Assembly: GCF_017873395.1 (NCBI RefSeq)
Contig: NZ_JAGGKC010000011.1
Span: 1-64,000, forward strand
Source: Youngiibacter multivorans
GTDB taxonomy: Bacteria > Bacillota > Clostridia > Clostridiales > Clostridiaceae
Length of the DNA stretch: 64,000 nucleotides
Direction: 5' to 3'
The notes under the pieces were generated by a model. That model had not been told where the DNA came from, did not search any database, and saw only the letters and a program-made list of their open reading frames with translations. Position numbers and translations under genes: made by a program. Below, one piece after another: positions 59,692 through 64,000 of the stretch; position 1 is the first letter of the stretch; each line of letters begins with the position of its first letter.

Positions 59692-60060
59692 TTAAAGAAC
59701 TTCAGGCGCCAGCGATAGGATCTTGGAGAATTCCTTATCCCTCAGCTCTCTGGCTACTGGCCCGAAAATACGGGTACCCTTGGGGTTCTTGTCGTCCTTT
59801 ATAATTACCGCTGCGTTCTCGTCGAATCTGATATAGGATCCGTCCGGTCTTCTGACAGAGTTGACTGTCCTGACTACAACGGCCTTTACTACGTCACCCT
59901 TTTTAACAACTCCGCCTGGTGTTGCATTCTTGACGCTAGCAACTATTATATCTCCTACATGGGCATATTTCCTCTTGGATCCGCCCAGCACTCTTATACA
60001 CATGATTTCTTTCGCACCTGAATTGTCAGCGACCCTCAGGATGCTCTGCTGCTGTATCAT
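59692..60060 (-). CDS. rplN: ribosomal protein L14
   Basis: 122 residues, exactly normal. MIQQQSILRVADNSGAKEIM and GPVARELRDKEFSKILSLAP are diagnostic. Confidence 0.97.
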   Translation of the reverse strand: MIQQQSILRVADNSGAKEIMCIRVLGGSKRKYAHVGDIIVASVKNATPGGVVKKGDVVKAVVVRTVNSVRRPDGSYIRFDENAAVIIKDDKNPKGTRIFGPVARELRDKEFSKILSLAPEVL

Positions 60061-60083
60061 GATTATCCTCCTTTCAGGTTCTA

Positions 60084-60338
60084 TTACTTGGCTTTCTCAA
60101 CTATCTCCACAAGTCTCCATCTTTTGTCCTTGGACAATGGCCTTGTTTCCATAATGAGGACCTTATCGTTCATGCCCGCTTCATTGTTTTCGTCGTGAGC
60201 CTTGAACTTAGTAGTTACATTGACAGTCTTACCATAAAGCGGATGTCTGATCTTAGTTGCAACAGCAACCACGATTGTCTTGTCCATCTTATCAGATACA
60301 ACTACTCCGATTCTGGTCTTTCTATTGTTACGTTCCAC
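60084..60338 (-). CDS. rpsQ: ribosomal protein S17
   Basis: 84 residues. RKTRIGVVVSDKMDKTIVV and ETRPLSKDKRWRLVEIVEKA are diagnostic. The start is GTG 60338, eight bases after AAAGGAGG; a GTG at 60356 lies at the binding site. Confidence 0.95.
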   Translation of the reverse strand: MERNNRKTRIGVVVSDKMDKTIVVAVATKIRHPLYGKTVNVTTKFKAHDENNEAGMNDKVLIMETRPLSKDKRWRLVEIVEKAK

Positions 60339-60359
60339 GGATTGGCCTCCTTTCACTGA

Positions 60360-60572
60360 TTACTGCTGTATCGCCTTTATCTCTTCTTCACGGATGATTG
60401 TTTTGATCTGGGCGATGGATTTCTTTACTTCCTTGATTCTCATTGGGTTCTCTAGCTGCCCTGTAGCAAGCTGGAATCTTAAGTTGAACAGTTCCTCCTT
60501 AAGATCATGAAGCTTCTCAACTAGATCTGCCGAACCAGAGGTTCTAAGATTATTCAGGTCTCTAGCCTTCAT
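60360..60572 (-). CDS. rpmC: ribosomal protein L29
   Basis: 70 residues, all helical; LHDLKEELFNLRFQLATGQL is diagnostic. Its ATG overlaps the rplP stop by one base. Confidence 0.97.
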   Translation of the reverse strand: MKARDLNNLRTSGSADLVEKLHDLKEELFNLRFQLATGQLENPMRIKEVKKSIAQIKTIIREEEIKAIQQ

Positions 60573-61006
60573 TATTCTTCACCACCCATTTCTTCAAAAT
60601 CTTTCTTAGTGACGAACTTTGCCGATATCGGAAGCTTGTGACAAGCAAGTCTCATAGCTTCTCTGGCTCTTTCTTCGTCTACTCCTGAAAGCTCAAACAG
60701 TACTCTGCCTGGCTTTACTACTGCTACCCAGTGATCAACAGCTCCCTTACCGGAACCCATTCTTGTCTCAGCTGGTTTAGCTGTTACAGGCTTGTCAGGG
60801 AATATCTTTATCCAGAGCTGTCCGCCCCTCTTTATGTATCTGTTTATTGCTATTCTGGCTGCCTCTATCTGGTTGGAAGTTATCCATCCGCATTCTGTAG
60901 CCTGAATTCCAAAATCTCCATATGCAAGGAAGTTACCTCTGGTAGCCTTTCCCTTCATCCTGCCTCTCTGCACCTTACGATGTTTTACTCTCTTAGGCAT
61001 TAACAT
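60572..61006 (-). CDS. rplP: ribosomal protein L16
   Basis: 144 residues. MLMPKRVKHRKVQRGRMKGK and RMGSGKGAVDHWVAVVKPGR are diagnostic. The first ATG at 61006 is nine bases after GGAGG. Confidence 0.97.
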   Translation of the reverse strand: MLMPKRVKHRKVQRGRMKGKATRGNFLAYGDFGIQATECGWITSNQIEAARIAINRYIKRGGQLWIKIFPDKPVTAKPAETRMGSGKGAVDHWVAVVKPGRVLFELSGVDEERAREAMRLACHKLPISAKFVTKKDFEEMGGEE

Positions 61007-61036
61007 GTCGAAATTCCTCCTTTCTTCGTCTATTGA

Positions 61037-61702
61037 CTATGCGTTCTTCTCTACTGCCTTAACTTTCTTGGTTGGGAGAACTTCGCCTTTATAGACCCAT
61101 ACCTTAACACCTATTTTTCCATAGGTAGTGTTGGCTTCTGCAAATCCGTACTGTATATCCGCTCTAAGTGTCTGTAGCGGAATCGTTCCTTCATGGTAAG
61201 TCTCGCTTCTTGCGATTTCTGCTCCGCCAAGTCTTCCGGCACACATGGTCTTGACACCCTTTGCGCCTACTCTCATGGCTCTCTGTATGGTCTGCTTCAT
61301 GGCTCTTCTGAAGGATATCCTCTTCTCGAGCTGTGCTGCTATGTTCTCAGCCATAAGCTGTGCGTCCTGGTCAGTGTTCCTTACCTCAACGATGTTGAGA
61401 AGGAGTGTCTTATCCTTGACGAGCGGCTGCATTTCCTTCTTGAGCGCTTCAATACCTGAACCACCCCTGCCGATGATTACTCCCGGCTTTGCAGTGTGGA
61501 TGTTGAGCTTTACTCTCTTGGCTGCTCTTTCTATCTCAACACTGGATATTCCGGCATTGAAAAGTCTAGCCTTGACGAACTTTCTTATTGCCTGGTCTTC
61601 AACAAGGTTGTCTGCAAATGTCTTCTTGTCAGCATACCATCTTGCATTCCAGTCTTTTATCACGCCGACCCTGAGACCGTGTGGATTAACTTTCTGTCCC
61701 AC
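61037..61702 (-). CDS. rpsC: ribosomal protein S3
   Basis: 221 residues. GQKVNPHGLRVGVIKDWNAR, the KH motif KPGVIIGRGGSGIEALKKE and the C-terminal IGVKVWVYKGEVLP are diagnostic. Confidence 0.97.
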   Translation of the reverse strand: MGQKVNPHGLRVGVIKDWNARWYADKKTFADNLVEDQAIRKFVKARLFNAGISSVEIERAAKRVKLNIHTAKPGVIIGRGGSGIEALKKEMQPLVKDKTLLLNIVEVRNTDQDAQLMAENIAAQLEKRISFRRAMKQTIQRAMRVGAKGVKTMCAGRLGGAEIARSETYHEGTIPLQTLRADIQYGFAEANTTYGKIGVKVWVYKGEVLPTKKVKAVEKNA

Positions 61703-61720
61703 TATTCTTTCCTCCTTCTA

Positions 61721-62056
61721 CTAAGCTCTTTCCTTGACAACCACTGTAACGTGTGTGGTCCTCTTGAGAATCCTGAACGCCCTGCCCTGTGCATGGGGCC
61801 TGAATCTCTTTAGTGATGGGCCGGGTCCTGCGAAGGCCTCTGAAACAAACAGGTTGTCCCTTGAAAGGTCCATGTTGTTCTCAGCGTTTGCTACTGCAGA
61901 CTTAAGAACCTTTGAAACCACTTCAGCGGCGTCCTTTGGAGTATATTCAAGCACTGCAAGTGCTTCTGTTACATTCTTTCCTCTGATTATGTCAAGAACT
62001 ATTCCAATCTTCATCGGTGACATTCTGACATATTTTGCTATGGCTCTAGCTTCCAT
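61721..62056 (-). CDS. rplV: ribosomal protein L22
   Basis: 111 residues. YVRMSPMKIGIVLDIIRGK and RFRPHAQGRAFRILKRTTH are diagnostic; the latter is the exit-tunnel hairpin region. Confidence 0.97.
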   Translation of the reverse strand: MEARAIAKYVRMSPMKIGIVLDIIRGKNVTEALAVLEYTPKDAAEVVSKVLKSAVANAENNMDLSRDNLFVSEAFAGPGPSLKRFRPHAQGRAFRILKRTTHVTVVVKERA

Positions 62057-62086
62057 TGATGATCCTCCTTTCGATAACCTCTTTGA

Positions 62087-62365
62087 TTATCTAACCTTTG
62101 ACTTCTTCTCGCTGACATGACCCCTGTAGGTTCTGGTAAGCGCGAACTCGCCAAGCTTGTGTCCAACCATGTCCTCTGATATGTAAACCGGTACGTGCTT
62201 TCTTCCGTCGTGGACAGCTATCGTATGCCCGATCATCTCCGGGAATATTGTTGAACTTCTCGACCAGGTCTTTACAACCTTCTTTTCACCGGCCTTGTTC
62301 ATGTCTACTATCTTCTTCATAAGGCTTTCTGCTACGAAAGGTCCCTTTTTGATTGATCTACTCAC
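62087..62365 (-). CDS. rpsS: ribosomal protein S19
   Basis: 92 residues. SRSIKKGPFVAESLMKKI and MVGHKLGEFALTRTYRGH are diagnostic. Confidence 0.97.
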   Translation of the reverse strand: MSRSIKKGPFVAESLMKKIVDMNKAGEKKVVKTWSRSSTIFPEMIGHTIAVHDGRKHVPVYISEDMVGHKLGEFALTRTYRGHVSEKKSKVR

Positions 62366-62416
62366 TATTTGTTATCCTCCCTTCGAGAATTGTCTGGATC
62401 AAACAGGATAATGGGG

Positions 62417-62436
62417 CTCTTCCCGGAAGGGAAGAG
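62417..62436 (-). other. hairpin between rplB and rpsS
   Basis: CTCTTCCC and GGGAAGAG form an 8-bp stem with a four-base loop in the 81-base rplB-rpsS spacer. No U-tract follows; perhaps an mRNA processing or stabilising element. Confidence 0.55.
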
Positions 62437-62446
62437 GCCGTTATTC

Positions 62447-63277
62447 CTACTTTGTCCTGCCCTTTATGATAAGTCTGTCGGAATACTTCTTGTGCTTCCT
62501 GGTCTTGTATCCAAGAGCAGGCTTGCCCCATGGAGTAAGCGGAGCAGGTCTTCCTATCGGGGACTTTCCTTCTCCACCACCGTGCGGATGGTCTACAGGG
62601 TTCATGACAGAACCTCTGACTGTAGGTCTGATTCCAAGATGCCTTGTTCTTCCTGCCTTACCGAGGTTTATGATTCCATGTGTGGAATTCGATACAGTAC
62701 CGATTGTAGCCCTGCACTCGATCCTTACATATCTCATTTCTCCCGATGGGAGTCTCAGTGTAGCATAGTTTCCTTCCTTAGCCATAAGCTGAGCGGAAGT
62801 ACCAGCTGACCTTACCATCTGTGCTCCCTTGCCGGCAGCAAGCTCGATGTTGTGGATCACGGTACCGACTGGAATGTTCTTGAGCGGAAGTGCATTACCG
62901 ATCTTGATGTCGGCATTTACTCCGGACTCGATTGCATCTCCAACCTTTATACCCTGAGGAGCGATGATGTATCTCTTGTCTCCGTCAAGATAAACTACAA
63001 GAGCGATATAAGCGGACCTGTTCGGATCGTACTCGATAGTTGCGACCCTTCCCTTGACTCCGTCCTTGCTTCTCTTGAAGTCGATTATTCTGTAATTCTG
63101 CTTAGCTCCACCACCGTGGTGTCTTACAGTTATCTTACCCTGAGCGTTCCTTCCTCCAGATCTCTTCTTCGGTTCGAGAAGGGATTTCTGGGGCACGTTG
63201 GTCGTGATCTCTTCAAAAGTGCTCACGGTCATGTGTCTTCTTGAAGGGGTGGTAGGTTTGTAACCCTTAATTGCCAT
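62447..63277 (-). CDS. rplB: ribosomal protein L2
   Basis: 276 residues. GRNAQGKITVRHHGGGAKQ and the C-terminal NPVDHPHGGGEGKSPIGRPA are diagnostic; His in HPHGGGEG is the conserved peptidyl-transferase-centre residue. Confidence 0.97.
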   Translation of the reverse strand: MAIKGYKPTTPSRRHMTVSTFEEITTNVPQKSLLEPKKRSGGRNAQGKITVRHHGGGAKQNYRIIDFKRSKDGVKGRVATIEYDPNRSAYIALVVYLDGDKRYIIAPQGIKVGDAIESGVNADIKIGNALPLKNIPVGTVIHNIELAAGKGAQMVRSAGTSAQLMAKEGNYATLRLPSGEMRYVRIECRATIGTVSNSTHGIINLGKAGRTRHLGIRPTVRGSVMNPVDHPHGGGEGKSPIGRPAPLTPWGKPALGYKTRKHKKYSDRLIIKGRTK

Positions 63278-63306
63278 TTGTGATTATCCTCCTTGTTTAA
63301 CTTATC

Positions 63307-63326
63307 TGGCCGAAAATCTCCGGCCA
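63307..63326 (-). other. hairpin between rplW and rplB
   Basis: TGGCCG and CGGCCA form a 6-bp GC-rich stem around eight bases in the 66-base spacer; no U-tract. Confidence 0.45.
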
Positions 63327-63343
63327 ATATGGGACCATAGGTC

Positions 63344-63640
63344 TTAGTTCATGTTGTCGAAGAACTCTATGGTCTTGCTTGATTCGGTGAGTGTGACGAT
63401 GGCTTTCTTTGTGTCAGCCCTCTTACCTACGTGAACTCCGACCCTCTTCACCTTTCCAAGTGACTTGATGGTCCTGACTTCTGCAACTTCGACACCGAAT
63501 ACTTCCTCAATGGCCCTCTTTATCTGGACCTTGTTGGCAAGCGGATGGACTATGAAGGTGTACTTCTTTTCTCCCATTGCTGCCATTGACTTTTCGGTTA
63601 TTACCGGCTTTCTGATTATGTCATAAGCTTCGAGTTTCAT
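63344..63640 (-). CDS. rplW: ribosomal protein L23
   Basis: 98 residues. AYDIIRKPVITEKSMAAMGE and TFIVHPLANKVQIKRAIEEV are diagnostic. Its ATG overlaps the rplD stop by one base. Confidence 0.97.
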   Translation of the reverse strand: MKLEAYDIIRKPVITEKSMAAMGEKKYTFIVHPLANKVQIKRAIEEVFGVEVAEVRTIKSLGKVKRVGVHVGKRADTKKAIVTLTESSKTIEFFDNMN

Positions 63641-64000
63641 TATGCGTACACCTCCTCAATCTTGGATACTGCATCCTTTGTGATTATGAGCTTCTCGTAC
63701 TTGAGAAGGTCATAGACGTTTATATTGTTTACAGGTATCACTGAAACACCTTCGATGTTTCTTGTGGACTTATAAACATTCATGTTGGATTCAAGAGTTA
63801 TTATCAGTGCTTTCTTTGCTTCGAAAGCTCCAAGCATCTTGACTATGGTCTTTGTCTTTGGAGCATCAAGAGCCAGGCTCTCGAGAACTACGATGTTGTT
63901 GTCCTGCACCTTAACTGTGAGGGCTGACTTCATCGCTACTCTTCTCATGCTCTTAGGAAGTGACATCCTGTAATCTCTTGGCTTAGGGGCAAATACTACT
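63640..64000 (-). CDS. rplD: ribosomal protein L4, C-terminal part (runs off the window)
   Basis: The frame is open to the right edge and reads VVFAPKPRDYRMSLPKSMRRV there, the middle of L4, so about 120 C-terminal residues are present and the N-terminal half lies beyond 64000. A start at Met 63966 would be false. Confidence 0.95.
   Translation of the reverse strand, partial: VVFAPKPRDYRMSLPKSMRRVAMKSALTVKVQDNNIVVLESLALDAPKTKTIVKMLGAFEAKKALIITLESNMNVYKSTRNIEGVSVIPVNNINVYDLLKYEKLIITKDAVSKIEEVYA

Overview
The window looks like chromosome from an anaerobic, amino-acid-fermenting member of the Clostridia. The evidence is a ferredoxin-linked branched-chain 2-oxoacid oxidoreductase next to phosphate butyryltransferase/butyrate kinases, a complete coenzyme-B12 methylaspartate (glutamate fermentation) operon, a glycyl-radical enzyme with its activase, a cdaA-cdaR pair, a clostridial-type S10/spc/alpha ribosomal cluster with a KOW protein beside map, and strong AGGAGG ribosome binding sites throughout. 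A Clostridiaceae member of the Proteiniclasticum/Youngiibacter type is my guess, not a demonstrated identity. Almost everything is on the minus strand; the pst operon, a P1 peptidase, a GRE activase, a ROK regulator and a small zinc-ribbon protein are on plus. I saw no CRISPR array, complete insertion sequence, tRNA or rRNA.

Layout. 0-2.2 kb: yhbD-like regulator, bactofilin and DUF2164 operon, plus a small membrane zinc-ribbon protein. 2.2-8.9 kb: four-subunit 2-oxoacid:ferredoxin oxidoreductase with a P-loop ATPase, preceded by a buk-ptb-buk operon; together they can turn branched-chain 2-oxoacids into acyl-CoA, acyl-phosphate and ATP. 9-16 kb: FAD protein, cdaA-cdaR, thioredoxin, an orphan anti-sigma-like protein, PTS enzyme I. 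16-25.2 kb: citX/citC activators, mesaconate hydratase, methylaspartate ammonia-lyase, glutamate mutase and its GntR regulator; the citramalate lyase subunits themselves are missing here. 25.5-29.4 kb: lysA, P1 peptidase, MATE exporter. 29.7-37.2 kb: phosphate island (pstB1-pstS-pstC-pstA-pstB2-phoU and an NptA-type Na/Pi cotransporter). 37.4-44.5 kb: FSA-type aldolase, glycyl-radical enzyme, DeoR regulator, divergent activase, PHP phosphatase, ROK regulator. 44.8-45.7 kb: HTH-Fic protein. 45.9-64 kb: rpsI/rplM, truA, ECF transporter module, then the alpha/spc/S10 ribosomal operons up to a truncated rplD.

Most notable observation. The two PstB ATPases of the pst operon are complementarily degenerate. 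PstB1 keeps Walker A lysine, Q-loop glutamine and catalytic glutamate but has a broken signature (LSPGE). PstB2 has a perfect LSGGQ signature but has lost the Walker A lysine (to Ile), the Q-loop glutamine (to Asp) and the catalytic glutamate (to Arg). A PstB1-PstB2 heterodimer would have exactly one consensus and one fully degenerate ATP site, the design known from asymmetric ABC exporters but, to my knowledge, not described for a phosphate importer. Other points are the GRE-aldolase cluster, a 54-bp nested palindrome in the gap of the glutamate-fermentation locus, a duplicated start region in front of the GntR regulator, and a structured leader where rpsD usually sits.
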